A DNA stretch of 17,734 nt, from positions 1-17,734 of the forward strand of contig DXXQ01000031.1 in the NCBI GenBank assembly GCA_019416265.1. The letters run 5' to 3'. The notes beneath the pieces are model-generated. The model made no database searches, was not told the origin of the DNA, and was given only the letters and a program-made list of their open reading frames with translations. This document shows, one piece after another, positions 1-8,229 of the stretch. The translations under genes were made by a program, and so were the position numbers. Position 1 is the stretch's first letter. Each line of letters opens with the position of its first letter. This DNA is from Clostridiales bacterium (lineage in GTDB: Bacteria > Bacillota > Clostridia > Lachnospirales > Lachnospiraceae).

Positions 1-22
1 CCATTATTTTGACTAAAGATAT

Positions 23-96
23 GGCGAGATAGCTCAGTTGGCTAGAGCACACGGTTCATACCCGTGGTGTCGAGGGTTCGAATCCCCCTCTCGCTA
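23..96 (+). tRNA. tRNA-Met (anticodon CAT), copy 1
   Basis: A full cloverleaf can be folded by eye. The acceptor stem is GGCGAGA with TCTCGCT, starting with a G-U pair as in the elongator tRNA-Met of Bacillus. The D arm is GCTC...GAGC, the anticodon stem is CACGG/CCGTG around loop TTCATAC (anticodon CAT), and the T loop is TTCGAAT. The discriminator base is A, and CCA is not encoded. There is one A-C mismatch in the T stem. CAT could also mark tRNA-Ile2 or initiator tRNA, but the close match to elongator tRNA-Met favours Met. The promoter must lie upstream of the window. Confidence 0.95.
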
Positions 97-127
97 CTAA
101 CCGGAAGTTCCGGTGAAAACAGAATAT

Positions 128-201
128 GGCGAGATAGCTCAGTTGGCTAGAGCACACGGTTCATACCCGTGGTGTCGAGGGTTCGAATCCCCCTCTCGCT
201 A
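128..201 (+). tRNA. tRNA-Met (anticodon CAT), copy 2
   Basis: This is a base-for-base identical second copy of the tRNA at 23-96, with the same CAT anticodon, again without encoded CCA. The 31-nt gap between the copies holds a small hairpin (ACCGGA agt TCCGGT, 100-114). The two genes are almost certainly one transcript that is processed, ending at the terminator at 210-245. Confidence 0.95.
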
Positions 202-209
202 TGACGCAG

Positions 210-245
210 GCTGTTCGGATACCAGTGATCCGGGCAGCTTTTTTT
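210..245 (+). terminator. Rho-independent terminator of the tRNA pair
   Basis: Left arm 210-220 (GCTGTTCGGAT) pairs with right arm 228-238 (ATCCGGGCAGC) over 11 positions including two G-U pairs. The loop has 7 nt, and seven T residues (239-245) follow directly. It begins 9 nt after the second tRNA. Confidence 0.85.
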
Positions 246-295
246 CGTGTAAAGCCCTAAGCCGGGGAAAGAGGGATTTTTGTGGGAAAAGACGG

Positions 296-339
296 AGGCA
301 GGGGAAAAGTTACGATTGACTTTTCCGCCTGTTTTTTTT
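296..339 (+). terminator. Second hairpin terminator or leader hairpin before the lipid kinase
   Basis: The stem is AGGC (296-299) plus GGAAAAGT (303-310) against ACTTTTCC (319-326) plus GCCT (327-330), with a 3-nt bulge on the left. Eight T residues follow (332-339). No gene lies between it and the tRNA terminator, so it is either a backup terminator or the end of an unseen short transcript. A promoter for the next gene overlaps its right arm. Confidence 0.7.
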
Positions 340-344
340 ATATT
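316..344 (+). promoter_or_regulatory. Candidate SigA-type promoter for the lipid kinase operon
   Basis: TTGACT (316-321), 17 nt, TATATT (339-344). Each box differs from consensus at one position. The -35 box sits in the loop and right arm of the hairpin at 296-330, and the spacer contains its T-tract. Transcription would start near 351, about 48 nt before the ATG of the kinase. Confidence 0.55.
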
Positions 345-398
345 AATAATGTTAAAAAGTAACAGGGGGAAAGAGTATAAACAAAGGAGTGTTGTGCT

Positions 399-1298
399 AT
401 GGGAAAAAAGCTGATTTTCATTTTTAACCCAAAAGCAGGCAAAGGAAAAATAAAGTCTTCTCTTATGGAAATCGTAGATATTTTTAATAAGGGAGGCTAT
501 GAGGTGCTCATCCGTGCCACACAGCATCCGAAGGATGCCTATGAGCAGGCGAAGCTCTATGCAGATCAGGTGGATCTGGTGGTGTGCAGCGGCGGTGACG
601 GAACTCTTGACGAAGTACTTACCGGTATTATGGAGGTGGGAAGCTCTGTTCCGATTGGATATATTCCCGCAGGAAGTACCAATGATTTTGCCAACAGTCT
701 GTTTATGCCGAAGAATATGGCAGAAGCAGCTGCGAATATTATGAATGAGGAACTGTACCACTGTGATATCGGGATGATGAATAACAGAAGCTTTGCGTAT
801 ATTGCCGCTTTTGGATTGTTTACAGATGTCGCATATGAGACGGATCAGGATCTCAAGAATATTCTCGGGCATCTTGCCTATATACTGGAAGGGGTAAAAA
901 GACTTTTTGATATTAAGTCCTACCATATGAAGGTACAGACAGAGGACCTGACTGTGGAGGATGATTTTATTTTCGGAATGGTTACCAATTCCCGCTCAGT
1001 AGGAGGATTTAAGAACCTTACGGGAAAGAACGTGGATATGAACGACGGACTTTTTGAGGTGACACTGATCACAAGGCCGAAGAATCCTCTGGAGCTTCAG
1101 GAGATCATGACAGGTCTTCTGACAGCGGAAGACAATTCCGATCTTATTTATTCTTTCAAGGCAAGCAGACTTGTGATCGAGTCAAAGGAAGAGGTTGCCT
1201 GGACTCTGGATGGGGAATTTGGAGGAAATGTAAAAGAAGCGGTGATCGAGAATCACCATGAAGCACTGAACCTGTATCTTAAGAGCACAAAAAAATAA
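399..1298 (+). CDS. Diacylglycerol kinase family lipid kinase (YegS/BmrU/DgkB type)
   Basis: This 299-aa protein is of the soluble bacterial lipid kinase family, which phosphorylates diacylglycerol or a related lipid with ATP at the inner face of the membrane. The family marks are present: a nucleotide-loop motif NPKAGKG (10-16), the catalytic SGGDGTLDEV (64-73), PAGSTNDFA (90-98) for the phosphate-binding turn, and a C-terminal WTLDGE near residue 268 in the second beta-sandwich domain. Length fits the family (about 290-310). The start has a good AAAGGAG 8 nt upstream. glnN begins 54 nt downstream without a terminator between them, so the two may share a transcript, though no functional link is obvious. 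The substrate (diacylglycerol, undecaprenol, sphingoid base or other) cannot be told from sequence. Confidence 0.93.
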   Translation: MGKKLIFIFNPKAGKGKIKSSLMEIVDIFNKGGYEVLIRATQHPKDAYEQAKLYADQVDLVVCSGGDGTLDEVLTGIMEVGSSVPIGYIPAGSTNDFANSLFMPKNMAEAAANIMNEELYHCDIGMMNNRSFAYIAAFGLFTDVAYETDQDLKNILGHLAYILEGVKRLFDIKSYHMKVQTEDLTVEDDFIFGMVTNSRSVGGFKNLTGKNVDMNDGLFEVTLITRPKNPLELQEIMTGLLTAEDNSDLIYSFKASRLVIESKEEVAWTLDGEFGGNVKEAVIENHHEALNLYLKSTKK

Positions 1299-1352
1299 CA
1301 TCTGACGAAGCAGGATACAAACCTGTGAGAGGGCAGAAAGAGGAGAACATAA

Positions 1353-3464
1353 ATGGGAGAATATATCAATGTAGTGGAAACCTTTGGATGCGATGTGTTT
1401 AACGATTCCGTTATGCAGGCGCGTTTGCCGAAGAAGGTTTACAAAGAATTGAAGAAAACCATAGAAGAGGGTAAGGAAATGTCCATGGAAATCGCGGACG
1501 TAGTTGCCCATGAGATGAAGGAATGGGCCATCGAAAAAGGTGCGACGCACTACAGCCACTGGTTCCAGCCCCTTACAGGAGTGACCGCGGAGAAACACGA
1601 CGCCTTTATCACTGCTCCGGAGAACGGAAAGGTGCTTATGAGCTTTTCCGGAAAGGAACTGATAAAAGGAGAACCGGATGCTTCTTCCTTCCCTTCAGGA
1701 GGACTCCGCGCCACCTTTGAGGCGAGAGGCTATACAACCTGGGACTGTACCTCACCGGCCTTTGTCCGTCACGATGCGGCAGGAGCAACTCTTTGTATTC
1801 CAACGGCATTCTGTTCTTATACGGGAGAAGCCCTTGACCAGAAGACTCCTCTTCTGCGTTCCATGGAGGCGATCAATACCCAGGCTCTTCGTCTGATTCG
1901 TTTATTTGGAAATACAACCTCTAAGAAAGTAACTCCTTCGGTAGGAGCGGAGCAGGAATATTTCCTGATCGACAAAGAGAAATGGCTGCAGCGAAAAGAC
2001 CTTACCTACACAGGCAGAACTCTTTTCGGAGCCATGCCTCCCAAAGGCCAGGAGATGGACGATCATTATCTGGGAACCATTCGCCAGAGGATTTCCGCTT
2101 ACATGAAGGAGGTAAACGAGGAGTGCTGGAAGCTGGGGGTTACAGCCAAGACACAGCATAACGAGGCGGCTCCTGCACAGCATGAGCTTGCTCCGATCTA
2201 CGCTCCTGCAAATATTGCGGCAGACCACAACCAGATGATGATGCGTATCCTTAAGAAAGTGGCAAGCCGCCACGGACTCCGCTGCCTCCTCCACGAGAAG
2301 CCTTTCACAGGAGTCAGCGGTTCCGGCAAGCACAATAACTGGTCTCTGACTACAGACGACGGGATCAATCTTCTGGATCCCGGCAAAACGCCCCATGACA
2401 ATATACAGTTCCTTTTGATCTTAACCTGTATTTTAAAGGCAGTAGATGAACACGCAGACCTTCTCAGGGAATCTGCGGCTGATGTGGGCAACGACCATCG
2501 TCTGGGCGGCAATGAGGCGCCGCCTGCCATTATCTCCGTGTTCCTGGGCGAACAGCTTGAGGATGTGCTGGAACAGCTGATCAGTACGGGAACTGCCACC
2601 CACAGCAAAAAAGGGGTGAAGCTTGAGACAGGTGTAAAAACTCTTCCTGACTTTATGAAGGATGCCACAGACCGTAACCGTACTTCTCCTTTTGCCTTTA
2701 CAGGAAATAAATTCGAATTCCGTATGGTGGGTTCCCGTGATTCCATTTCTGCCTGCAACGTGGTTCTCAATACCATTACTGCAGAGGTTTTCCGTGATAC
2801 CTGCGACCGTCTGGAGGCTGCAGAGGATCTGGAGATGGCAGTTCATGATATTATCAAGGAATATGCCACAGACCATCAGAGAATCGTATTCAGCGGAAAC
2901 AGCTATGCCCCGGAGTGGGCGGAGGAGGCTGCCCGCCGCGGACTTCCCAATCTGCCTTTTATGGTGGATGCCATACCTGCACTTACCACAGAAAAATCTG
3001 TGAAGCTGTTTGAAGATTTCGGCGTGTTTACAAGAACAGAGCTGGAATCCCGTGCAGAGATCCAGTATGAGATATATGCAAAGGCAATCAATATTGAAGC
3101 AAAGACAATGATCGACATTGCCACTAAGCAGATCATCCCTGCAGTTATCAAATATACGACAGTTCTTGCGAACTCCATCAATGCAGTCCGTCAGGCGGGA
3201 CCCATGGATGTAAGCGTACAGCTTGAGCTTCTGGAGAAATCCTCCGAGCTCCTCAAAAAGACCAATATTGCCATGAGAGAGCTGGGCAGACTGGTGGAGG
3301 AAATCCCTCAGCATCCGGAAGGAAGGGACAGAGCTGTATTCTGCAGGGAAAAAGTATTTCAGGCTATGGAAGAGCTCCGCGCTCCGGTGGATAAGCTTGA
3401 AATGATCGTAGATAAGGAAATGTGGCCGATGCCATCCTACGGCGATCTTATTTTTGAGGTTTAA
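1353..3464 (+). CDS. glnN: Glutamine synthetase, type III
   Basis: This 703-aa enzyme makes glutamine from glutamate, ammonium and ATP in the cytoplasm. The length and the distinct N-terminal region (HWFQPLTG, residues about 69-76, and SFPSGGLRATFEARGYT) are those of GSIII and not of the 440-470 aa GSI. The catalytic core has GAEQEYF (metal-binding Glu at about 200), NEAAPAQHELAP, the ADHNQMMM stretch, KPFTGVSGSGKHNNWS (Lys at 326), GNDHRLGGNEAPP and NKFEFRMVGS. An AGAGGAG ribosome site precedes the ATG. GSIII enzymes form dodecamers. No promoter or riboswitch is visible in the 54 nt upstream, so transcription probably comes through the lipid kinase gene. The stop is only 8 nt before the next start, so the ATPase behind it is likely co-translated. 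Confidence 0.95.
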   Translation: MGEYINVVETFGCDVFNDSVMQARLPKKVYKELKKTIEEGKEMSMEIADVVAHEMKEWAIEKGATHYSHWFQPLTGVTAEKHDAFITAPENGKVLMSFSGKELIKGEPDASSFPSGGLRATFEARGYTTWDCTSPAFVRHDAAGATLCIPTAFCSYTGEALDQKTPLLRSMEAINTQALRLIRLFGNTTSKKVTPSVGAEQEYFLIDKEKWLQRKDLTYTGRTLFGAMPPKGQEMDDHYLGTIRQRISAYMKEVNEECWKLGVTAKTQHNEAAPAQHELAPIYAPANIAADHNQMMMRILKKVASRHGLRCLLHEKPFTGVSGSGKHNNWSLTTDDGINLLDPGKTPHDNIQFLLILTCILKAVDEHADLLRESAADVGNDHRLGGNEAPPAIISVFLGEQLEDVLEQLISTGTATHSKKGVKLETGVKTLPDFMKDATDRNRTSPFAFTGNKFEFRMVGSRDSISACNVVLNTITAEVFRDTCDRLEAAEDLEMAVHDIIKEYATDHQRIVFSGNSYAPEWAEEAARRGLPNLPFMVDAIPALTTEKSVKLFEDFGVFTRTELESRAEIQYEIYAKAINIEAKTMIDIATKQIIPAVIKYTTVLANSINAVRQAGPMDVSVQLELLEKSSELLKKTNIAMRELGRLVEEIPQHPEGRDRAVFCREKVFQAMEELRAPVDKLEMIVDKEMWPMPSYGDLIFEV

Positions 3465-3472
3465 AAGAGACG

Positions 3473-4390
3473 ATGAACGAATTGAAATTTTTGGAAGAGC
3501 AGGGCGTGAATGGGGAACTGATCCGCAGAGTGGAGGAGTTTCGCAGAACCTATGAAGTACCTGCAGAGGCTTCACACAGAATTGTGAAGCCTGCCATTCC
3601 TTTTTATGGAAAAGAAATCCTGGAAATGGCGATCGCCGGAATCCTGATGGGGGAGAATCTTCTCCTCACAGGGCCCAAGGCAACGGGAAAAAATATCCTG
3701 GCTGAAAATCTTGCCTGGATATTTAACCGCCCCTCCTACAATGTTTCTTTCCATGTAAATACAAACAGTGCAGATCTCATCGGAACGGATACGTTCGCAG
3801 ACAACGAGGTAAAGCTCCGCAAGGGAAGTATTTACCAGTGTGCGGAATATGGAGGCTTCGGAATCCTTGATGAGATCAATATGGCGAAAAACGACGCGGT
3901 TTCTGTTCTTCACGCCACTTTGGATTACCGCCGTTCCATTGATGTTCCGGGATATGACAAGATTGACCTGCATCCTGCAGCCCGTTTCATAGGAACCATG
4001 AATTACGGCTATGCCGGAACAAAGGAGCTCAATGAGGCTCTTGTATCAAGATTTCTGGTGATCGATATGCCGGCTCAGACAGAGGAATCCATGGAGTTTA
4101 TTTTTGGACAGATGTTTCCGGGGGCAAAAAAAGAAGCTGTGAAGCAGTTTATCGGCGTTTTCCTGGATCTTCAGCTCAAAGCAGCCAACAGTGAGATTTC
4201 CACCAAGCCTCTGGATCTCAGGGGACTTCTGGCAGCCATGAAGATCGTGGATACAGGACTTTCCCCAAGACGGGCGGTGACAATGGGCGTAGTGAATAAG
4301 ACCTTTGACATCTTTGAGAAAGAGATTGTAGAAGATGTGGTGTACACCAGGATTCCGGAGGACTGGACAAGGGACGATGTCTATGAATGA
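3473..4390 (+). CDS. MoxR-like AAA+ ATPase
   Basis: A 305-aa AAA+ protein of the MoxR/NorQ/CoxD type. These hexameric ATPases remodel or load cofactors into partner enzymes together with a VWA protein. Visible motifs are Walker A GPKATGKN (67-74), Walker B GILDEIN (130-136), sensor-1 GTMNYG (174-179) and a likely arginine finger in ALVSRF (Arg193). The C-terminal lid contains DLRGLLAAMKIV. The start lies 8 nt after the glnN stop with only a weak ribosome site (AAGAGA two bases before the ATG), which suggests translational coupling. The gene overlaps the start of the VWA gene by 8 nt, the classic MoxR-VWA pairing. Its target is unknown, and glutamine synthetase is the obvious candidate by position only. 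Confidence 0.9.
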   Translation: MNELKFLEEQGVNGELIRRVEEFRRTYEVPAEASHRIVKPAIPFYGKEILEMAIAGILMGENLLLTGPKATGKNILAENLAWIFNRPSYNVSFHVNTNSADLIGTDTFADNEVKLRKGSIYQCAEYGGFGILDEINMAKNDAVSVLHATLDYRRSIDVPGYDKIDLHPAARFIGTMNYGYAGTKELNEALVSRFLVIDMPAQTEESMEFIFGQMFPGAKKEAVKQFIGVFLDLQLKAANSEISTKPLDLRGLLAAMKIVDTGLSPRRAVTMGVVNKTFDIFEKEIVEDVVYTRIPEDWTRDDVYE

Positions 4391-6179
4391 TAAAGAAAAG
4401 ATAGAGGAAACAGAGGATATCCGGTTCGAGCTGGAGAACCGGATCCGCAATCTTCTGTGGACAGTAAGCGGCGATTACAAGCTGAATATGAAGGTGGACG
4501 TAAGTCTCTTCCTTCGTTCAAAGGCGATCGCCTTATATGATGGGATCAAACAGGGAGCTCTGGCGAAATTTTTTGATAAAGATTTGCTGGGGCTCTATCT
4601 GGTAAAAAAAGTATTTCTCCAGGCAGATGAGGGGATGCTCACCTGTATTGCCCAGCTTTGTATTGAGGAGGCGATCGGAGAAAAAATATGCAGGGAGCGT
4701 CCGGGGGTACGTCAGATGCAGAAACAGGCATTTGAGGACATTCTGGACCAGGAATTTGAGACAATGCCGGCCCGGGAGGATCTTTTGGGCAGGCTGAAGA
4801 TCGCAGTGTTAAGAGACCGGCTGGAAGAGGGCGGCTGCAGGGTGGAAGCCCGCCTGAAAAAGCTTCGGGATATGGTTTATGAAGCAGGGACTGCCAAAGA
4901 TACCCGGGAGCTGATTTCTATTATAGACAGGTTGTACAATACGGCGGCAGATCCGGACTTTGAAAGAAAACACGGAAATCTGGACCGCGTGATGGCAGTG
5001 ACGCTGGAGGAGCTGACAGAATACGACTGGGAGGATTTTCTCACAGAAGAGCTCTATGAGGAGGCTCTGGAAAGCTATATGGAACAGCTTGCCGGAAGAA
5101 TCACAGATCTGGAGGATAAGGCGGTCACAGAGGAGATGGAGGAAAAACGCAAAAGAAAGACAAAAATTAAAGTCCTTCCTCCGGAGGCTCTGGAAAAAGC
5201 CCATACTTATGTGGAGCTGAATTTCGGGAAAACCTATCTGACTCCCCTGGAGGAAAAAAAGATCAACTGCCAGATGTGTACAGGCATCCACAGCGACTGC
5301 AGCCTTTATTTCACAGAAGGCATCCTGAAAAATCCGGTGAAGCGCAACTATCAGTATGAGTATGCAGTGCGTCTGAGAAATAAAAACATCTGGCTTTATC
5401 ACGACAAACACAGAATCGTGAAGCGAAATATCAGCGCCCTTACGGAGACTCTGAAAAAATCTCTGGTGCTCAGGAATGAATCCCAGGAGGTTCTTTCTGA
5501 CAGAGGGAACATTGTGCCCTCCCGCCTGTGGAGGATCGGAAGGAGCAGCGATGCGAAGCTTTTTCGCAGGGAGCTTAAGGCGGACGCTTCGGATTTCGTA
5601 GTGGATGTGCTGATTGATGCCAGCGGTTCCCAGATGAGCCGTCAGGGAGAGGTGGCGCTGCAGGCTTATATCATCAGCGAGGCGTTAAGCAATGTAGAAT
5701 TTCCCCACAGGGTCATGAGCTTTTGTACCTTTTGGGATTATACGATCCTGCACCGTTTCCGGGAATATGACGATCCTCCTTCTGCAAACGAGAATATTTT
5801 TAATTATGTGACCTCCTCCAACAACAGAGACGGGCTGGCAGTCAGGACTGTGGGGCAAAGCCTTCTGATGCGGCCGGAGGAGAAAAAAATCCTCATTGTT
5901 CTGAGCGACGGAAGACCGTATGATGTGATCGTCAACCGTCCCAATGCCAGAAATCCCCAGCCCTATCAGGGGAATCATGCCATTTGTGACACAGCCACGG
6001 AGGTGCGCCGTCTGAGGAGCCAGGGAGTCAGTGTTCTGGGAGTTTTTGCAGGGGAGGAAAAGGATCTGGCAACAGAGAAAAAGATATTTGGAAAGGATTT
6101 TGCATATATCAGGGACATTGTGAATTTCTCAAAAATCGTAGGACGGTATCTCACGAAACAGTTGGATTACGAGGAATAA
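4383..6179 (+). CDS. VWA-domain protein, CoxE/NorD/CobT-like partner of the MoxR ATPase
   Basis: A 598-aa soluble protein with a C-terminal von Willebrand A domain (about 405-590). The metal-ion-dependent adhesion site shows as DASGS (412-416), and a later VLSDGRP contains Asp509. The N-terminal 400 residues are charged and probably helical. They include a Cys/His cluster, CQMCTGIHSDC (296-306), that resembles a zinc or metal site. I chose the ATG at 4383 because AAGGGA lies 8 nt before it. The ATG at 4377 is only 2 nt from that site, and the frame stays open back to 4335 inside the ATPase gene. Such proteins bind the AAA+ ring and the client enzyme. Automatic annotation may call it a cobaltochelatase CobT-like or NorD protein, but no cobalamin or nitric oxide genes are nearby. 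Confidence 0.85.
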   Translation: MNDKEKIEETEDIRFELENRIRNLLWTVSGDYKLNMKVDVSLFLRSKAIALYDGIKQGALAKFFDKDLLGLYLVKKVFLQADEGMLTCIAQLCIEEAIGEKICRERPGVRQMQKQAFEDILDQEFETMPAREDLLGRLKIAVLRDRLEEGGCRVEARLKKLRDMVYEAGTAKDTRELISIIDRLYNTAADPDFERKHGNLDRVMAVTLEELTEYDWEDFLTEELYEEALESYMEQLAGRITDLEDKAVTEEMEEKRKRKTKIKVLPPEALEKAHTYVELNFGKTYLTPLEEKKINCQMCTGIHSDCSLYFTEGILKNPVKRNYQYEYAVRLRNKNIWLYHDKHRIVKRNISALTETLKKSLVLRNESQEVLSDRGNIVPSRLWRIGRSSDAKLFRRELKADASDFVVDVLIDASGSQMSRQGEVALQAYIISEALSNVEFPHRVMSFCTFWDYTILHRFREYDDPPSANENIFNYVTSSNNRDGLAVRTVGQSLLMRPEEKKILIVLSDGRPYDVIVNRPNARNPQPYQGNHAICDTATEVRRLRSQGVSVLGVFAGEEKDLATEKKIFGKDFAYIRDIVNFSKIVGRYLTKQLDYEE

Positions 6180-6257
6180 AGGCCGTTTTTCAGCGGTACA
6201 GCAGTATCTGAACCGTGACAGCGGCAGAGATTTCCAAAGAGATATGGTGAGAATGGC

Positions 6258-6286
6258 TTGCAAAAGCGAAAGATTTTGGCTATAAT
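6258..6286 (+). promoter_or_regulatory. SigA-type promoter for the OPT transporter operon
   Basis: TTGCAA (6258-6263), exactly 17 nt, TATAAT (6281-6286). The expected start near 6293 leaves a 35-nt leader before the transporter ATG. The 78 nt before it (6180-6257) show no clear terminator, only a short TTCAG/CTGAA inverted repeat. Confidence 0.8.
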
Positions 6287-6327
6287 GTATTTCGTGTCAA
6301 AAAATATACAAAGGGAGAGGAAACACA

Positions 6328-8229
6328 ATGAGCAACAACAAAGAGTTCAAACCGTATATCCCGGCAGAAAAAATCACTCCGGAATTTACGGTGACATCCA
6401 TTATCATGGGTGTGATTCTTGCAATCGTATTCGGCGCAGCCAACGCTTATCTTGGACTTCGTGTCGGTATGACTGTATCTGCTTCCATTCCGGCAGCAGT
6501 TATCTCCATGGGCGTGATCCGCGTTATCATGAAGAAAAACTCCATTCTGGAGAGTAATATTGTCCAGACCATCGGTTCCGCAGGTGAATCACTTGCAGCC
6601 GGCGCAATTTTTACAATGCCTGCATTATTCCTGTGGGCAAAAGAAGGCGTATGTGACAAGCCAAGCCTTGTTGAGATCACACTTATCGCACTTTGCGGCG
6701 GTGTGTTAGGCGTACTTTTCATGGTACCGCTTCGTAATGCTCTGATCGTAAAAGAGCATGCAACTCTTCTTTATCCTGAGGGAACTGCCTGTGCAGACGT
6801 ACTTCTTGCAGGAGAAGAGGGCGGCGCAAATGCTTCTGTCGTATTCTCAGGTATGGGACTTGCAGCAGCATTTAAATTTATTGTTGACGGACTTAAGGTA
6901 ATTCCGGCTGACGTTGCAGCAGCATTTAAATCCTTCAAGGGTGAGATCGGTATGGAAGTATATCCTGCACTTCTCGGTGTAGGTTATATCGTTGGACCGA
7001 GAATCGCTTCCTTCATGTTTGTAGGTTCCCTTGTTGGATGGATGGTGATCATCCCGCTGATCTGCCTGTTCGGACCTGATACAGTAATGTATCCGGGAAC
7101 TGTTGCAATCTCTGAGCTTTATGCAGAGGGCGGCGCAGCAGCGATCTGGAGTACCTATGTAAAATATATCGGAGCAGGCGCTATCGCAACAGGCGGTATC
7201 ATTTCCCTGATCAAATCCCTGCCTCTGATCGTGACAACCTTCCGCGATTCCATGAAGAGCATGAAGGGCGGCAAGAACACAAGCACAGCAAGAACAGCAC
7301 AGGATCTTCCAATGAACCTGATCATGATCGGCATTGTTGCCATGGTATTCATTATCTGGTTTGTTCCGGCTATTCCGGTTAACTTCCTCGGTGCAGCCAT
7401 TATCGTTGTCTTCGGCTTCTTCTTTGCGACAGTATCCTCCCGTATGGTAGGTCTGGTAGGAAGCTCCAACAACCCGGTTTCCGGTATGGCGATCGCAACT
7501 CTTCTGATCGCAACAATGGCGATCAAAGCAACCGGCGACACAGGCGCTACAGGTATGACAGCAGCAATCGCGATCGGTTCTGTTATCTGTATCGTTGCAG
7601 CAATCGCCGGCGATACTTCACAGGACTTAAAAACAGGTTACCTTTTAGGAGCAACTCCTAAGAAACAGCAGATCGGTGAGCTTATCGGTGTTGTAGCAGC
7701 AGGTCTTGCTATCGGCGGTGTGCTTTATCTTCTGGATGCAGCATGGGGCTACGGCGGTGCGGAAGTACCGGCTCCTCAGGCAGGTCTGATGAAGATGATC
7801 GTTGAAGGTATCATGGGCGGAAACCTTCCGTGGGGTCTTGTATTTATCGGTGTATTCCTTGCGATCGCACTTGAGATTCTTCGTATTCCGGTTATGCCTT
7901 TCGCGATCGGTCTTTACCTTCCGATCTACTTAAATGCAACCATTATGATCGGTGGTGTGGTTCGTGGATTAATGGACGGAAGAAAGAAAGTAGACGCAAA
8001 AACAAAAGAAGACCAGGTTACAAACGGTACTCTGTACTGTGCCGGTATGATTGCCGGCGAAGGTCTTGTAGGTATCCTTCTTGCGATCCTTACAGTATTC
8101 GGTGTTAACAGCGTATTTGACCTGGGTGCAAAGGGAATCAATTTCGGTAACATTGGCGGCGTGATCTTCATGGCAGTGATGATCCTTTGCCTGCTGAAAT
8201 TCTCCTTATGGAAAAAGAAGAAAAATTAA
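6328..8229 (+). CDS. OPT family oligopeptide (or metal-chelate) transporter
   Basis: A 633-aa, very hydrophobic integral membrane protein of the oligopeptide transporter family, which imports short peptides or metal-chelate complexes by proton coupling. The N-terminal FGAANAYLGLRVGMTVSAS (35-53), the GSAGESLAAGAIFTMPALF segment and the MLL/VGSSNNPVSGMAIATLL-type repeats are typical. About 14-16 membrane spans can be seen along the whole length, ending with a basic KKKKN tail. GGGAGAGG precedes the ATG. The gene has its own strong promoter. Its stop codon overlaps the start of the PqqD-like gene by one base (TAATG), so both are translated together. Whether the cargo is peptide, glutathione-like or a metal chelate cannot be told. 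Confidence 0.92.
   Translation: MSNNKEFKPYIPAEKITPEFTVTSIIMGVILAIVFGAANAYLGLRVGMTVSASIPAAVISMGVIRVIMKKNSILESNIVQTIGSAGESLAAGAIFTMPALFLWAKEGVCDKPSLVEITLIALCGGVLGVLFMVPLRNALIVKEHATLLYPEGTACADVLLAGEEGGANASVVFSGMGLAAAFKFIVDGLKVIPADVAAAFKSFKGEIGMEVYPALLGVGYIVGPRIASFMFVGSLVGWMVIIPLICLFGPDTVMYPGTVAISELYAEGGAAAIWSTYVKYIGAGAIATGGIISLIKSLPLIVTTFRDSMKSMKGGKNTSTARTAQDLPMNLIMIGIVAMVFIIWFVPAIPVNFLGAAIIVVFGFFFATVSSRMVGLVGSSNNPVSGMAIATLLIATMAIKATGDTGATGMTAAIAIGSVICIVAAIAGDTSQDLKTGYLLGATPKKQQIGELIGVVAAGLAIGGVLYLLDAAWGYGGAEVPAPQAGLMKMIVEGIMGGNLPWGLVFIGVFLAIALEILRIPVMPFAIGLYLPIYLNATIMIGGVVRGLMDGRKKVDAKTKEDQVTNGTLYCAGMIAGEGLVGILLAILTVFGVNSVFDLGAKGINFGNIGGVIFMAVMILCLLKFSLWKKKKN

Noticed and set aside
113..319. 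68-codon plus-strand frame starting in the tRNA spacer
   Set aside because: It reads straight through the second tRNA and the terminator, so it cannot be a real gene.
1299..1352. Possible glutamine riboswitch or promoter in front of glnN
   Set aside because: The 54 nt are too short for a known glutamine riboswitch, and I found only a 4-bp CAGG/CCTG inverted repeat and no promoter boxes.
2433..3575. Long minus-strand open frame opposite glnN, and similar ones at 147-926, 9902-10696, 11666-12586, 12867-13826 and 16738-17601
   Set aside because: All lie opposite well-recognised genes, have no recognisable domains and have cysteine-, histidine- or serine-rich compositions typical of antisense reading.
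4335..4382. Earlier starts (4335 and 4377) for the VWA protein
   Set aside because: 4335 has no ribosome site and increases the overlap with the ATPase gene; 4377 is only 2 nt from AAGGGA, while 4383 has the ideal 8-nt spacing.
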